Origin: Ideonella livida
GTDB taxonomy: Bacteria > Pseudomonadota > Gammaproteobacteria > Burkholderiales > Burkholderiaceae_C
DNA: 64,000 nt
Direction: 5' to 3'
Assembly: GCF_010499455.1 (NCBI RefSeq)
Contig: NZ_JAAGOH010000012.1
Coordinates: 86,656 to 150,655, forward strand
A model generated the notes under the pieces. That model was not told the origin of the DNA and ran no database searches. It worked only from the letters and a program-made list of their open reading frames with translations. This document shows, in pieces, positions 35,778 through 45,908 of the stretch; position 1 is the stretch's first letter; every line of letters begins with the position of its first letter. The translations under genes were made by a program, and so were the position numbers.

Positions 35778-37826
35778 TCAGTGGTTGTGCCCGTCACCAT
35801 GCACCTGGCCGGGCCGGTGCACCACCGCATGCCCGGTGGAGGCGCGCAGGTCCACCCGGCGGCCGTGCTGCAGGAAGACCGTGGGCTGGGGCGCCGCGGT
35901 GGCGGCCAGGGCGTGGCGCCGCGTCGGCAGGCCGTCGGACAGGGGCTGCAGGGCCGCGGCCGAGGCCGGTGCCAGCGCGGTGAAGGGTGCCAGGGCGTGC
36001 ACCGCCTGCCCGCCCACCACGGTCAGCAGCACCTGGTTGCGCGCCAGCTCCTCCTCGGGCACTTGCATGAAGTTCTTGTCAAGGACGATGAAGTCGGCGA
36101 ACTTGCCCACGGCGATGCTGCCCACCTGCCGTTCCATGCGCAGCTGGTGGGCGGCGTTCAGGGTGATGGCGCGCAGCACGGCGGCACGGCTCAGGCCGGG
36201 GGCGTTGTTGATGGGGCCGGCAAAGTCGGGGCCAAAACCGTTGGGGCTTTCAGGGTCGCCCGCGCGGGTGACACCGATCTTCAGCGCCAGGAGCTGGTCG
36301 AAGGGGTCGATGGGCCAGTCGCTGCCAAAGGCCACGCGGGCGCCGGCCTGGTGCAGGTGGCCCGAGGGCTCCATGCGCGCAAAGCGGGTGGGGCCCAGGT
36401 GGTGCTCGGTCTCCCCCACCGAGTAGGGCGCGCGCTGGGCCCACTGGAAGGAGAAGGTGGCCGTCACGTCCAGCGCCCCGAAACGGGCGTCGTCGGCCGG
36501 GTCCACGGTCTCGTTGTGGGCGATGGCCGGGCGCCAGTCCACGCCGGGCAAGGCAGTGCGCACCTGGGCCACGCCGTCCAGGGCAGTGCGCACCGCACGG
36601 TCACCGGTGGCATGCATGTGCACATCCAGGCTGGCTTGAGCGGCTTGTCGGAGCACCGGGTTGAGCACCTCGGCCGGGAAGTACAGGTTGCCCAGGTTCT
36701 CGCCGGCCACCCAGTGCGGGGCCTCGGCCGTGCCGACGTTGGTGAAGTACGGCGTCAGCAGTGCGCCGGTATCGGCCGGGGCGTTGACCACCCCATCGAC
36801 AAACAGCTTGGCGTGCCGGAAGCGCACGGTGGGCCGCACCTGCGGCGTGCCCTGGTCAAAGCGGGTGGCCAGGGCCTGCACCTCGGCCACGGCGGCGGCG
36901 GGGTCGGCCGCCGCCTCGTCAGGGCTGATCTGCACCGCGAAGAAGGCGCGGGCCGTCAGCTCACCGGCCTTCTGCAGGGTGGTGAACACCACGCCATGGT
37001 CGGCGCCGGAGGCTGCATCCATGAAGGTGGTAACGCCCTGGGTGCGCAGCGCCAACAGCGCGGCACGGCCCTGGGCCAGCTTGTCGGTGTCGCTGTCGGG
37101 CGGGATGAAGGCGGCCACCTGCCAGCTGGCGGCGTCTTCACAGATGCCGTTGGGTTCACCCGCGCTGTTGTGGGCAAAGGCGCCGCCCGCCGGGTCCGGC
37201 GTGTCGCGGGTGATGCCGGCCAGGGCCAGCGCCCGGCTGTTGACCAGGGCGGTGTGGAAGTCTGACGAGCGCACCAGGATAGGCCGCCGCGTGGTCAGCG
37301 CATCCAGCACGGTCTTGTCGGGGTCGGCGTCCACGGCCTGGGTGCCCTGGCGCGACCAGTTCACCACCTCCAGCCAGGCGTCGGGCTCTTTGCTGGCACT
37401 GCCGTCCAGGCAGGCCTGGATGGCGACCTGCATCTGCGCCCGGGTGAGCGAGGCGTATTTCAGGTCGCACAGCAGCAGCGCGCGGCCGCCGGCCAGGCTG
37501 TGCAGGTGGGCGTCCACAAAGCCGGGCATGAGCATGCGCCCGCCCAGGTCCATGACCCGGGTGCCACGGCCCACATGGGCCTCGGCGCCAGCGTCGGTGC
37601 CCACGTAGACGATGCGTCCGTCCTTCACGGCCACGGCCTGCTGCACGCTGTCGGTGGCGTCCACGGTGTAGACGTAACCGTTGCGCAGCACCAGGTCGGC
37701 ATCCTCAGGGCCGCCGCTGCAGGCGCCCAGCACCGCCAGCACCGCCAAGGCCACGCCCGCCCCCAGCCCGCCCGCCGCCCAGCGTCCGGCGCGCCGTGGG
37801 GGTCTGGCCATGGTGTTCTTGTTCAT
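35778..37826 (-). CDS. YtcJ-like amidohydrolase, predicted lipoprotein
   Basis: A 682-residue metal-dependent hydrolase. Signal and lipobox come first (AVLGACSGG, Cys near 36), so it is exported and membrane-anchored. Metal-site features are GFVDAHLHS near 100, HMHATGDRAV near 420, AIAHNETV near 450, and AFGSDWPID near 512. The last 80 residues are poor in structure and end in a His-rich tail (HGDGHNH). YtcJ-like enzymes hydrolyse amides, but substrates are mostly unknown. The ATG at 37826 is preferred, with GAGAAGGA in front. A LuxR gene lies upstream on the same strand. Confidence 0.87.
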   Translation of the reverse strand: MNKNTMARPPRRAGRWAAGGLGAGVALAVLAVLGACSGGPEDADLVLRNGYVYTVDATDSVQQAVAVKDGRIVYVGTDAGAEAHVGRGTRVMDLGGRMLMPGFVDAHLHSLAGGRALLLCDLKYASLTRAQMQVAIQACLDGSASKEPDAWLEVVNWSRQGTQAVDADPDKTVLDALTTRRPILVRSSDFHTALVNSRALALAGITRDTPDPAGGAFAHNSAGEPNGICEDAASWQVAAFIPPDSDTDKLAQGRAALLALRTQGVTTFMDAASGADHGVVFTTLQKAGELTARAFFAVQISPDEAAADPAAAVAEVQALATRFDQGTPQVRPTVRFRHAKLFVDGVVNAPADTGALLTPYFTNVGTAEAPHWVAGENLGNLYFPAEVLNPVLRQAAQASLDVHMHATGDRAVRTALDGVAQVRTALPGVDWRPAIAHNETVDPADDARFGALDVTATFSFQWAQRAPYSVGETEHHLGPTRFARMEPSGHLHQAGARVAFGSDWPIDPFDQLLALKIGVTRAGDPESPNGFGPDFAGPINNAPGLSRAAVLRAITLNAAHQLRMERQVGSIAVGKFADFIVLDKNFMQVPEEELARNQVLLTVVGGQAVHALAPFTALAPASAAALQPLSDGLPTRRHALAATAAPQPTVFLQHGRRVDLRASTGHAVVHRPGQVHGDGHNH

Positions 37827-37986
37827 CGTCCTTCTCCGTCTCTGCACCTGCCCTCTGCAGGCCCAGCCAGCGTAAAGAAGGGTGAAGCCGCGCCGCCCCC
37901 TGCAGATGCAGAGGGACAGGGTTGGCCCGAGCCCATGAAGGTGCCGGCCAAGGTGCCGGTAAGGGCGTGCGCCGAAGTCGCCCAGG

Positions 37987-39024
37987 TCAGCGATGGCTCA
38001 AGCCCAGGGCCTGGGCCAGCTCCACCTTGTGGCGCACGCCCAGGCTGCTGTAGACGGTGCGCAGGTAGGTGCGCACCGTGGCCGGGCTCAGGCCCAGCTG
38101 GCGGGCGATGGCCTTGTAGGTGACGCCGCTGGCATAGAGCAGCGCGGCCTCGCGCTCGCGGGGCGAAAGGTCCTGACCGGGCCCGCCGGGCCGGCCCAGG
38201 TGCAGGGCCAGCAGCTCGCCGCAGGCCGAGACGGCCAGGCTCTGGCGCCCCAGCCGTAAGGCACTGCCACCGCCCGTCAGCCGCGCCAGCAGCGCCGCCG
38301 GCAGCTGGGTGCCGCGCCAGCCCGGATGGGCCTGCTGCAGGGCGCGGGCCAGGTCGGCGCCCAGGTAGAGCAGGCGGCCATCGGGCTGGCACAGGGCCAT
38401 CTGCCGGGCATCGCCCACCAGGCTCTGGCGCAGGGTGTCCTGCACCACGTCGCTCCAGTGCTGGCGCAGGTGCTGCAGGTACAGGCCAAAGAGCAGTGCC
38501 TCGTCGTCGCTGAAGGCGGGCTGGCCGGCCGGGCGGTACAGCGAGACGAAAAACATCAGGCCACTGACCGGCAGCTCCAGCGTGACCGCCATGGCGTGGT
38601 GCAGGCCGTGCCGGCGCACAAAGGCGGCCACCGCCGGCGGGTCGTCGGCATCACCGCTGTCCCGGCAAACCTGGCCCAGGCGCGCCATGGAGCCCTGGCC
38701 AAAGCTGTCCACGCTGCTGAGCGCGTTCCACTCGTCGGCAAAGCTGGGGGGCAGGCCCAGGCTGCCGTGCTGCCAGTTGTGCGCGGGCTGTGGGCCCACA
38801 GCGCCACTGTTCTCGCCCCACCAGGCGCTGGTGAAGGGCAGCAGGCCGTGAAACTCCTGCAGCGCCACCTGCAGCCACTGCGCCGGCTGGCCATGGCGGG
38901 CCAGTTCATGCAGACGCAGCAGGCAGGCGCTGAAGGCGGGCAGCAGGTCGGCGCGGGCCACCGGCTGCCCGGGTGGGCCGGTGCGGCTGGGCGAACGGGA
39001 CGCGTGACGGCTGCCAGGGCTCAT
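37987..39024 (-). CDS. LuxR-family transcriptional regulator
   Basis: A 345-residue regulator with a C-terminal LuxR/FixJ helix-turn-helix (LSPREREAALLYASGVTYKA, then LGLSPATVRTYL) at about 288-335. The N-terminal 280 residues have a GAF/PAS-like look but no recognised motif, and they lack the acyl-homoserine-lactone-binding signature, so quorum sensing is not indicated. It lies 160 bases before the amidohydrolase gene on the same strand and just after xylB. Either neighbour could be a target; none is shown by sequence. Confidence 0.87.
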   Translation of the reverse strand: MSPGSRHASRSPSRTGPPGQPVARADLLPAFSACLLRLHELARHGQPAQWLQVALQEFHGLLPFTSAWWGENSGAVGPQPAHNWQHGSLGLPPSFADEWNALSSVDSFGQGSMARLGQVCRDSGDADDPPAVAAFVRRHGLHHAMAVTLELPVSGLMFFVSLYRPAGQPAFSDDEALLFGLYLQHLRQHWSDVVQDTLRQSLVGDARQMALCQPDGRLLYLGADLARALQQAHPGWRGTQLPAALLARLTGGGSALRLGRQSLAVSACGELLALHLGRPGGPGQDLSPREREAALLYASGVTYKAIARQLGLSPATVRTYLRTVYSSLGVRHKVELAQALGLSHR

Positions 39025-39045
39025 GCCCCGGCACCTTACACGGCT

Positions 39046-40530
39046 TCAGCCCAGGGCGCGCAGCGGCGCCCAGGCCGCCTGAAAGCGCGCCCGCCGCGCC
39101 AGCAGCGGCGCGCGCGCGGCCGCCGGGCGGGGCTCGAACACCTGCTCGATGGCGGGCGGGGCCATCACCGCGGCCTCGGCGTGGCCCAGGCTGCACAGCG
39201 CCAGGCGGGCCGCGCCCAGGGCCGGCCCCACTTCGGCGGCCAGCGGGCGCTGCAGCGGCAGGTCCAGCACGTCGGCCAGCACCTGCAGCCAGCGCCCAGA
39301 CCGGGCGCCGCCGCCGGTGGCCAGCAGGGCCTCGGGGCGGGCGCCAGCCTCACGCAGTGCGTCCAGGCCGTCGGCCAGGGCAAAGGCCACGCCTTCCAGC
39401 ACCGCCTGGGTCATGTCAGCGCGGCCATGGCTGGCGCGCAAGCCCAGGAAGGCACCGCTGGCCGCCGGGTCGGCATGGGGCGTGCGCTCGCCGCTGAGGT
39501 AGGGCAGGCACAGCGGCAGCTCGGCCGCCGGGTCCAGGGCGGCGGCATCCAACTCGGCCAGCAGGGCGGCCACGGGCTGGCCACACACCTCCGCCCACCA
39601 GGCCAGCACGCTGGCGGCGTTGAGGTGCACCGCCATCTGGTGCCAGGTGTGCGGCCGGGCGTGGCAGAAGGCATGCACGCCGCGCGCCGGGTGCGGCTGG
39701 GGCTGCGCGGTGGGCAAGAAGATCACGCCCGAGGTGCCCAGCGACACCAGGCCCTGCCCGGGATGCAGCACCCCCAGGCCCAAGGCGGCGGCGGCGTTGT
39801 CGCCCGCGCCTGCGGCCACATGGACCGCCGGTGACAGGCCCCAGGCCCGTGCCCACTGCGGCAGCAAATGGCCGACGACCTGGGCGCTTTCATGCAGTAC
39901 GGGCATGTGGCGCCGCTGCAAGCCGGTGGCCTTGAGCTGTTCATCCGACCAGTCGCGCCTGGCCAGGTCCAGCCACAGGGTGCCCGCCGCATCGCTGGGC
40001 TCGCTGCTGGCCACGCCGGTGAGCTGCAGCACCAGCCAGTCTTTGGGCAGCAGCACCCGGTCCAGGCGCTCGAACACAGCAGGTTCGTGCGCTGCCACCC
40101 ACAGCAGCTTGGGGGCGGTGAAGCCGGCCATGGCCACGTTGCCGGTGTCCTCGCGGCTGTTCGGGGCGCGCACTTCCAGCTCTGCGCACTGGGCCTGGGC
40201 GCGGCCGTCGTTCCAGAGGATGGCCGGGCGCAACGTCTGGTCCTGCGCGTCCAACAGCACGGCGCCGTGCATCTGGCCGGCCACCGCCAAGGCGCGCACC
40301 CGGGCCCAGGCGGCCGGCGCCAGCTGCGCGCGCAGGGCGTTCACCGCGGCGTCGGTCGCGGCCCACCAGTCGGCCGGGTCTTGCTCACTCCACAGGGGGG
40401 CCGGGCGCGAGACGGTCAGTGCCGCATGCGCTTGGGCCAACAGCGTGCCGTCGGCCTGCAGGGCCACCGCCTTCACGCCTGAGGTGCCCAGGTCCAGGCC
40501 CAGGGTCACGTCGTCGGTGCGGGCGCTCAT
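39046..40530 (-). CDS. xylB: Xylulokinase
   Basis: The FGGY-family kinase phosphorylates D-xylulose to xylulose 5-phosphate. The 494-residue product has the nucleotide motif LGLDLGTSGVKAV at 10-22, the substrate segment AVAGQMHGAVLLD with the family's GQMHG, a catalytic Asp in GAGDNAAAALGLG, and TGGGARSGRWLQVLADVL near the end. Its start overlaps the upstream Gfo/Idh stop by 4 bases. With xylA further upstream on the same strand it completes xylose entry to the pentose phosphate pathway. Confidence 0.95.
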   Translation of the reverse strand: MSARTDDVTLGLDLGTSGVKAVALQADGTLLAQAHAALTVSRPAPLWSEQDPADWWAATDAAVNALRAQLAPAAWARVRALAVAGQMHGAVLLDAQDQTLRPAILWNDGRAQAQCAELEVRAPNSREDTGNVAMAGFTAPKLLWVAAHEPAVFERLDRVLLPKDWLVLQLTGVASSEPSDAAGTLWLDLARRDWSDEQLKATGLQRRHMPVLHESAQVVGHLLPQWARAWGLSPAVHVAAGAGDNAAAALGLGVLHPGQGLVSLGTSGVIFLPTAQPQPHPARGVHAFCHARPHTWHQMAVHLNAASVLAWWAEVCGQPVAALLAELDAAALDPAAELPLCLPYLSGERTPHADPAASGAFLGLRASHGRADMTQAVLEGVAFALADGLDALREAGARPEALLATGGGARSGRWLQVLADVLDLPLQRPLAAEVGPALGAARLALCSLGHAEAAVMAPPAIEQVFEPRPAAARAPLLARRARFQAAWAPLRALG

Positions 40531-41606
40531 GGCCGGGCTCCGGGGGGGCTGGCCTCTGCGCCGGGGGCGGAGCCGGCGCCCAAGCCGGCGCTGGCACCCG
40601 CATCACGCTCGACGGCCATCAGCGCCTGCACGCGTTGCATCAGGTCCAGCACGGCCGCAGTGGCCGCCACCGGGTGCTGCGGGTGCTCGGTCTGCCCGGC
40701 GCGGATGGCCTGGTGGGCGGCACGGAACATGGGCGCGTAGCCGGCCCCCTCGCGCGGGAAGTCCAGCTGCTGCACCTGGGGCGGGGCGGGCGGCCGGCCC
40801 GTGGAGACCTTCAGGCCGCCGGGCGAGAACAGCGGCTCCTGGAAGTCGATGGCGCCGCCGTCTCCGCCCAGCCAGCCGCGCGGCGGCATCCAGCCGATGA
40901 TGGAGGTGGCCAGCTGGGCCATGGCGCCGCCGGCGTAGCGCAGGGTGATGGCCTCGGCCAGGTCCACGCCGTCCGGGCGCATCTGGCCGGTGACGCGCAC
41001 CTCCTCGGGTTCGCCCAAGAACATTTGCGCCAGGGTCAGCAGGTACACGCCCATGTCGTACAGGGCGCCGCCGCCCAGCGCCGGGTCCCAGAAACGCGCC
41101 GGGCCGTTGGCGGGCACGGGGTAGCCCAGACCCGCCTGCAAAAAGCGCGGCTGGCCGATGACCCCCTCACGGACCAACTCGACCGCACGCTGCATGGCCG
41201 GGCTGAACTTCATCCACATGGCCTCCATGACCAGCACGCCGTGCTCGGCCGCCAGGCGGCCCAGGGTGCGGGCCTCGTCGGCGGTCATGGTCAGGGGCTT
41301 TTCGCACAGCACATGCTTGCCGGCCACCAGGGCCTGGCGCGCCAGCGCAAAGTGGGTGGCATGCGGGGTGCCGATGTAGACGGCGTCCACCTCGGGGCTG
41401 GCGCACAGCGCGGTGTAGTCGTCAAAGGCCAGGGGCAGGCCGTGCTCGGCCGCAAAGGCGTCGGCCCGCTCGCGCGAGCGCGAGCAAATGGCCACCAGCC
41501 GGGCCTCGGGGCACAGGCGCAAATCGCCCACGGTGCGGCGGGCGATGCCACCGCTGCCCACGATGGCCCAGCGAATCGGGCGGACGGCTGAAGAAGAAAC
41601 GGACAT
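40527..41606 (-). CDS. Gfo/Idh/MocA-family oxidoreductase
   Basis: A 359-residue NAD(P)-dependent sugar or polyol dehydrogenase. The N-terminal Rossmann motif reads WAIVGSGGIARRT; the family EKP motif is in HVLCEKPLTM near residue 99, followed by MEAMWMKFSPAM, common in the dimeric-dihydrodiol/D-xylose dehydrogenase subgroup. That and its 4-base overlap with xylB suggest a pentose or its derivative as substrate; an alternative is 3-oxidation of a glycoside. The C-terminal 35 residues are low-complexity. The ATG at 41606 begins before the Rossmann fold. Confidence 0.9.
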   Translation of the reverse strand: MSVSSSAVRPIRWAIVGSGGIARRTVGDLRLCPEARLVAICSRSRERADAFAAEHGLPLAFDDYTALCASPEVDAVYIGTPHATHFALARQALVAGKHVLCEKPLTMTADEARTLGRLAAEHGVLVMEAMWMKFSPAMQRAVELVREGVIGQPRFLQAGLGYPVPANGPARFWDPALGGGALYDMGVYLLTLAQMFLGEPEEVRVTGQMRPDGVDLAEAITLRYAGGAMAQLATSIIGWMPPRGWLGGDGGAIDFQEPLFSPGGLKVSTGRPPAPPQVQQLDFPREGAGYAPMFRAAHQAIRAGQTEHPQHPVAATAAVLDLMQRVQALMAVERDAGASAGLGAGSAPGAEASPPGARP

Positions 41607-41666
41607 GGTTGGAGGTCCTTTGGAGTAGGAACGCAAGGGCCTGGCCGCTGGGCCAGGCCCCCGAGG

Positions 41667-43127
41667 TCAATGCGCCGCCGGCGCTTCGCCCCCCGACACC
41701 GGTGCCGGTGCCGGGCTGAGGGCCGGCATGCGCCAGGCCAGCACCAGGCTCACCCCCAGCAGGCCGGCCAGGCCGGGCAAGGCCAGCAGCAGGCTGTGCG
41801 GGCCCAGGGCCGGCGCGCCGCCGTGGGGCAGCAGCGCCGCCACCAGGGCGATGGCCGCCACGGCGGCAAACTGCCGCCCGGCATTGACCGCGCCCGAAGC
41901 ACCACCGGCCTGGGCCCGCGGCACCGACTGCAGCGTGACAGCCGTCAGCGGCGGGCCGATGAAGCCCACGCCCAGGCCCAGCAGCGCCTGGGAGAGCCAC
42001 CCGGGCAGGCCCTGCACCGCCGCCACGGGCGCGCCCAGCATGCCGGCCGCCACGGCGGCCATCAGCCCCACCCCCAGGGTCTGCAGCAGCAGGCCCCAGA
42101 AGATGCAGCGCGCGCCCAGGCGGGCAAAGGCCAGCCGGCCCAGCCAGCTCACGCTGGCCATCACGCCCAGGGCGATGGGCAGGCACAGCAGAGCCATCTG
42201 CGTGGCCGACAGGCCGGCCCCCATCTGCCAGGCCAGGGTGAGCACGAACAGGTGCGCCGGCACCACCCCCGTGCACAGCAGCGACAGGCCCAGGCCCAGG
42301 CGGTAGCCCCGGTCCTGCAGCAGCGCGGGCTGCACGATGGGCTGCCCGCCCCGGGCGGCCAGGCGCTGGCAGTGCCGCCACAGCGCCCAGGTCCAGCCCG
42401 GCGCGCTGGCCAGCAGGGCCAGCAGCGGCAGCGACCAGCCCTGCTCCGGCCCCTGCACCAGCGGCACGGCCCAGGCGCAGGCGGCCAGCAGGCACCAGCC
42501 GGTGCCGGCCAGGTCCAGCGAGGTGCCGGGCTGGGGCGGGTCGGGCGGCAAGAGGCGCAGCGCGCCCACCATGGCCAGCCCCCCCACCGGCAGGTTGATG
42601 AGGAAGACCACCCGCCAGCCCAGGCCCAGCGGGTCGGCGTCCAGCAGCAGGCCGCCCACCACCGGCCCCAGGGCGGCCGACACCCCGCCCAGCAGGCCGA
42701 ACAGGGTGAAGGCGCGCATGCGCTCATGCGGGGCATAGAGCGCCTGCATGAGGGTGAGCACCTGCGGCACCATCAGCGCGGCGCAGGCCCCCTGGGCCAG
42801 CCGCGCCGCCACCAGGGCCGGGGCCGTGGGCGCCAGCCCGCAGGCCAGCGAAGCCAGGGTGAAGCTGCCCACGCCCCACAGGAACATGGTGCGGTGGCCG
42901 TACAGGTCACCCAGGCGCCCGCCCACGATGAGCAACACCGCAAAGGCCAGGGCGTAGCCGGCCACCGTCCACGCCACCTGGGCCGGCCCGGCGGCCAGGG
43001 CCTGGCCCATGGCCGGCAGGGCCACGTTGACGATGGTGACGTCCAGCAGGTCCATCACGAAAGCGATGAGCACCACCGTGAAGGCCAGCGTGCGCCGGCG
43101 GCCGTCGATCATCGGGTGGCCGGCCAT
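41667..43127 (-). CDS. DHA2-type MFS transporter, 14 helices
   Basis: A 486-residue transporter of the EmrB/QacA type. Motif A is GGRLGDLYGHRTMFLWG; motif D1 is near the N-terminus (VMDLLDVTIVNVALPAM); the antiporter motif C region reads GVSAALGPVVGGLLL. These are proton-driven exporters of drugs or metabolites, so it could export an aglycone or a sugar. Its start shares base 43127 with the xylA stop codon, so both belong to one operon. No antibiotic-specific marker is seen. Confidence 0.92.
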   Translation of the reverse strand: MAGHPMIDGRRRTLAFTVVLIAFVMDLLDVTIVNVALPAMGQALAAGPAQVAWTVAGYALAFAVLLIVGGRLGDLYGHRTMFLWGVGSFTLASLACGLAPTAPALVAARLAQGACAALMVPQVLTLMQALYAPHERMRAFTLFGLLGGVSAALGPVVGGLLLDADPLGLGWRVVFLINLPVGGLAMVGALRLLPPDPPQPGTSLDLAGTGWCLLAACAWAVPLVQGPEQGWSLPLLALLASAPGWTWALWRHCQRLAARGGQPIVQPALLQDRGYRLGLGLSLLCTGVVPAHLFVLTLAWQMGAGLSATQMALLCLPIALGVMASVSWLGRLAFARLGARCIFWGLLLQTLGVGLMAAVAAGMLGAPVAAVQGLPGWLSQALLGLGVGFIGPPLTAVTLQSVPRAQAGGASGAVNAGRQFAAVAAIALVAALLPHGGAPALGPHSLLLALPGLAGLLGVSLVLAWRMPALSPAPAPVSGGEAPAAH

Positions 43128-44443
43128 CAGACGAAGCGGTTGAGCAGATTCTCCAGCCGCTCCTGGCGGCCGGAGCGGGGCTGCGGGGCCACGCCCTGGG
43201 CGTGCACCCGCTCGGCCAGGGCGTCCAGGCTGGCGCCGGCCTCAATGGCAAGGCCCAGCTCGCCCTGCCAGCCGGCGTAGCGCTCCGCACGCGGCTGCTC
43301 CAGCGCGCCGGACTCGTACAGCTCAGCGGCGCACAAGAAGGCGCGGGCCAGGGTGTCCAGCCCGCCGATGTGGCCTTCGAGCTGGTCGATGGGGTCGAGG
43401 CTCTGGCGGCGCACCTTGGCGTCGAAGTTCATGCCGCCCTGCCCCAGCCCCCCGGCGCGGATGATCTCCAGCATGGCCGGCACCAGCTGCACATGGTTGT
43501 GGGGGAACTGGTCGGTGTCCCAGCCCAGTTGCTCGTCGCCCCGGTTGGCGTCAATCGAGCCCAGCAGGCCCAGCGCGGCGGCGGTGGCCACCTCGTGCTC
43601 AAAACTGTGGCCGGCCAGCGTGGCGTGGTTGACCTCCAGGTTGACCTTGACCTCGTTCTCCAGGCCATAGCGCTTCAAAAAGCCGTAGACCGTGGCGGTG
43701 TCGTAGTCGTACTGGTGCTTGGTGGGCTCTTGCGGCTTGGGCTCGATCAGGATCGTGCCGGTGAAGCCGATCTTGTGCTTGTGCGCCACCACGGCGGCCA
43801 GGAAGCGGCCGTACTGGTCCAGCTCGCGCTTCAAGTCGGTGTTGAGCAGGGTCTCGTAACCTTCGCGGCCGCCCCACAGCACATAGTTGGCGCCGCCCAG
43901 GCGGTGCGTCCATTCCAGCGCATGCTTGACCTGCGCGGCGGCATGGGCGTAAACGGCGGGGTCGGGGTTGGTGGCTGCGCCGCTCATGTAGCGCGGGTGG
44001 CTGAACAGGTTGGCCGTGCCCCAGAGCAGTTGGATGCCGCTGTCTTGCATCTTGCGGGCGGCGCGCTCCAGCACGGCGTCCAGCAGGGCGTTGGACTCGC
44101 GCAGCGTGGCGCCCTCGGGGGCCACGTCGCGGTCATGGAAGCACCAGAACGGCAGGCCCAGGCGGGTGAAGAAGTCAAAGGCGTTGTCCAGCTTGAGCTG
44201 GGCCGCGGCCAGCGGCGCGCCCTGGAACCAGGGGCGCTGGAACAGCGGATCGCCCAGGGCAAAGGGGTCTTGCCCGCCCCAGCAGAAGGTGTGCCAGTAG
44301 CAAACAGCCGGGCGCAGGTGTTCAGCCAGGGTCTTGCCCAGCACCACGCGCTGGGCGTCGTACCAGCGGAAGGCCAGGGGGTTGTGGGAGTCGGGGCCTT
44401 CGTAGCGGACGAAGGGCAGGTCGGCATAGACGTGGGCGGTCAT
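43127..44443 (-). CDS. xylA: Xylose isomerase
   Basis: The enzyme turns D-xylose into D-xylulose. The 438-residue product matches the long class II enzymes such as that of E. coli (440 aa). Catalytic and metal-binding parts are [16 protein letters not shown] ([12 protein letters not shown]), [32 protein letters not shown] and [17 protein letters not shown], with [11 protein letters not shown] near the end. The ATG at 44443 gives the standard N-terminus. xylB lies two genes downstream. No xylose importer is seen beside it, so xylose may arise inside the cell or enter by another carrier. Confidence 0.96.
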   Translation of the reverse strand: MTAHVYADLPFVRYEGPDSHNPLAFRWYDAQRVVLGKTLAEHLRPAVCYWHTFCWGGQDPFALGDPLFQRPWFQGAPLAAAQLKLDNAFDFFTRLGLPFWCFHDRDVAPEGATLRESNALLDAVLERAARKMQDSGIQLLWGTANLFSHPRYMSGAATNPDPAVYAHAAAQVKHALEWTHRLGGANYVLWGGREGYETLLNTDLKRELDQYGRFLAAVVAHKHKIGFTGTILIEPKPQEPTKHQYDYDTATVYGFLKRYGLENEVKVNLEVNHATLAGHSFEHEVATAAALGLLGSIDANRGDEQLGWDTDQFPHNHVQLVPAMLEIIRAGGLGQGGMNFDAKVRRQSLDPIDQLEGHIGGLDTLARAFLCAAELYESGALEQPRAERYAGWQGELGLAIEAGASLDALAERVHAQGVAPQPRSGRQERLENLLNRFV

Positions 44444-44643
44444 GGCAGGTCCATCAGGAACAAAGGGGCGAGCACAGGCCTGCCGCGCCCGGCAAGGGCG
44501 CAACGGCAGGGCTCAGGCCACCAGGATGAGAGAGGGAGAACCCCCTAGGCGGCACCGGCCGGCACCAGACGGCGCCGGCACCGGCCGGGCGCTGCGGGGG
44601 TGGGGACGGGATCCGGTGGAGATCAGGACCGGACCCCGGCGCC

Positions 44644-45843
44644 TCACCGGGCCAGCGCGGTGCGGGCGGGCCCTCCCCGGCCCACCCACTGCTGACCCAC
44701 GGCGATGACCAAGCAGATCACGCCGGACACCAGGAAGACATGCAGCAGGTTGCCGCCCACCCAGCCACGCACCAAGGTGACATAAAGCGGCGAGACGAAC
44801 TGCCCCAGGAAGAAGGCACTGCACCACCAGCCCATGCCACGGCCGCGGAAGCGCTCGGGCAACTCGCGCAGGCTCCAGCCCACCAGCACCGGGATGGCCA
44901 TGCCCGCGCCCAACTGCTGCACAAAGGCCGCCACCAAGGCCACGCCCAGGCCCTGGTCCAGGCCAATGCCCGTCAGGCCCAGGCCCAGCAAGGCGAAGAG
45001 CGCCGAGAACTGGGTGGCCACGCTGCGCTTGGACAGCAGCTTGTAGACCAGCGCGCCCACCGGCACACCCAGGCTGACCAGGCCGGTGTAGAGGCCCAGG
45101 TCACCGCCCCGCTTGATGCCCATCTGGTCCAGGGCCAGCGAGAACTGCAAGGTGTAGACGAAGTAGATGGCCGACAGCACAAAGGTGGTGGCGGCGATGC
45201 GCACCATGAGCCCGCTGGGGAAGGCCATGATGGTGGCGGTGCCGGGCTCGTTCACGCCGGGGGCCTGGGCGCGCGGCGGCTCGTAGGCGGTGAAGAAGGC
45301 GAAGGCCGCCATGACCAGGGCCAGGCCGTAGATCAGGAAGGGCAGGTTCCACTGGATCATGGAGAGGTGACCGCTGCTGGTGATGAGCAGCACGCCCGCG
45401 CCCGGGCCCACCAGGCTTTGCCACATCAGCCACTTGGCGCGCTCCTCCTTCTGGAAGTAGTCGCCCAGCAGCGCGTTGCCCACGGTGAGGATGAAGGCCT
45501 CGCCTACCCCCAGCAGCAGCCGGCCGGCGAACAGGGCCTCAAAGCTGTCCAGGAAGAAGGGCAGCACGCCGCCCAGGCCATAGAGGGTGGTGAAGATCAG
45601 CAGCAGGCGGCGCCGGCCAATGCGGTCGGTCAGCGCGCCGGCAAAGGGCGAAAACAGCGCCACGCACAGGCCAGGTGCGGACAGCACCAGCGGCGCCAGG
45701 GTCTGGATGCCGGGCACATGCTGAAAGTTCTTGACCAGGGCCGGCACGATGGGCATCAAGGTCACGATGGCCATCATCGGCAGCAGGCCGATGACCACGA
45801 TGACCAGGCCCTGGGCCAGGCCGGCAGTTCGGGCAGCTTGCAT
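44644..45843 (-). CDS. MFS transporter of the glycoside gene array
   Basis: A 399-residue major facilitator with 12 predicted helices and motif A-like loop GALTDRIGRRRLLLIF. It is a paralogue of the MFS protein at 29635-30891, sharing an almost identical opening (GLLPMMAIVTLMPIVPALVK) and the RGRGMG loop. It lies 65 bases downstream of the GMC oxidoreductase gene. Likely cargo is the intact glycoside, a released keto-sugar or an aglycone crossing the inner membrane; direction is unknown. Confidence 0.92.
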   Translation of the reverse strand: MQAARTAGLAQGLVIVVIGLLPMMAIVTLMPIVPALVKNFQHVPGIQTLAPLVLSAPGLCVALFSPFAGALTDRIGRRRLLLIFTTLYGLGGVLPFFLDSFEALFAGRLLLGVGEAFILTVGNALLGDYFQKEERAKWLMWQSLVGPGAGVLLITSSGHLSMIQWNLPFLIYGLALVMAAFAFFTAYEPPRAQAPGVNEPGTATIMAFPSGLMVRIAATTFVLSAIYFVYTLQFSLALDQMGIKRGGDLGLYTGLVSLGVPVGALVYKLLSKRSVATQFSALFALLGLGLTGIGLDQGLGVALVAAFVQQLGAGMAIPVLVGWSLRELPERFRGRGMGWWCSAFFLGQFVSPLYVTLVRGWVGGNLLHVFLVSGVICLVIAVGQQWVGRGGPARTALAR

Positions 45844-45908
45844 GGGATGTCTCCGTTGTCGTTGTCCAAGGGGGCGCCCGACCCCGCAGGGGTGGGGCGC
45901 CGTCAGCT

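Noticed and set aside
37987..39024. Quorum-sensing LuxR
   Set aside because: Only the C-terminal DNA-binding domain matches; the autoinducer-binding signature is missing and no luxI is near.
41667..43127. Drug-resistance exporter
   Set aside because: The family is right for DHA2 exporters, but the position within the xylose genes gives no reason to call drug resistance.
44444..44643. GC-rich direct repeats (GGCACCGGCCGG twice) between xylA and the MFS gene
   Set aside because: Short and low-complexity; no palindrome, gene or mobile-element end could be made out.
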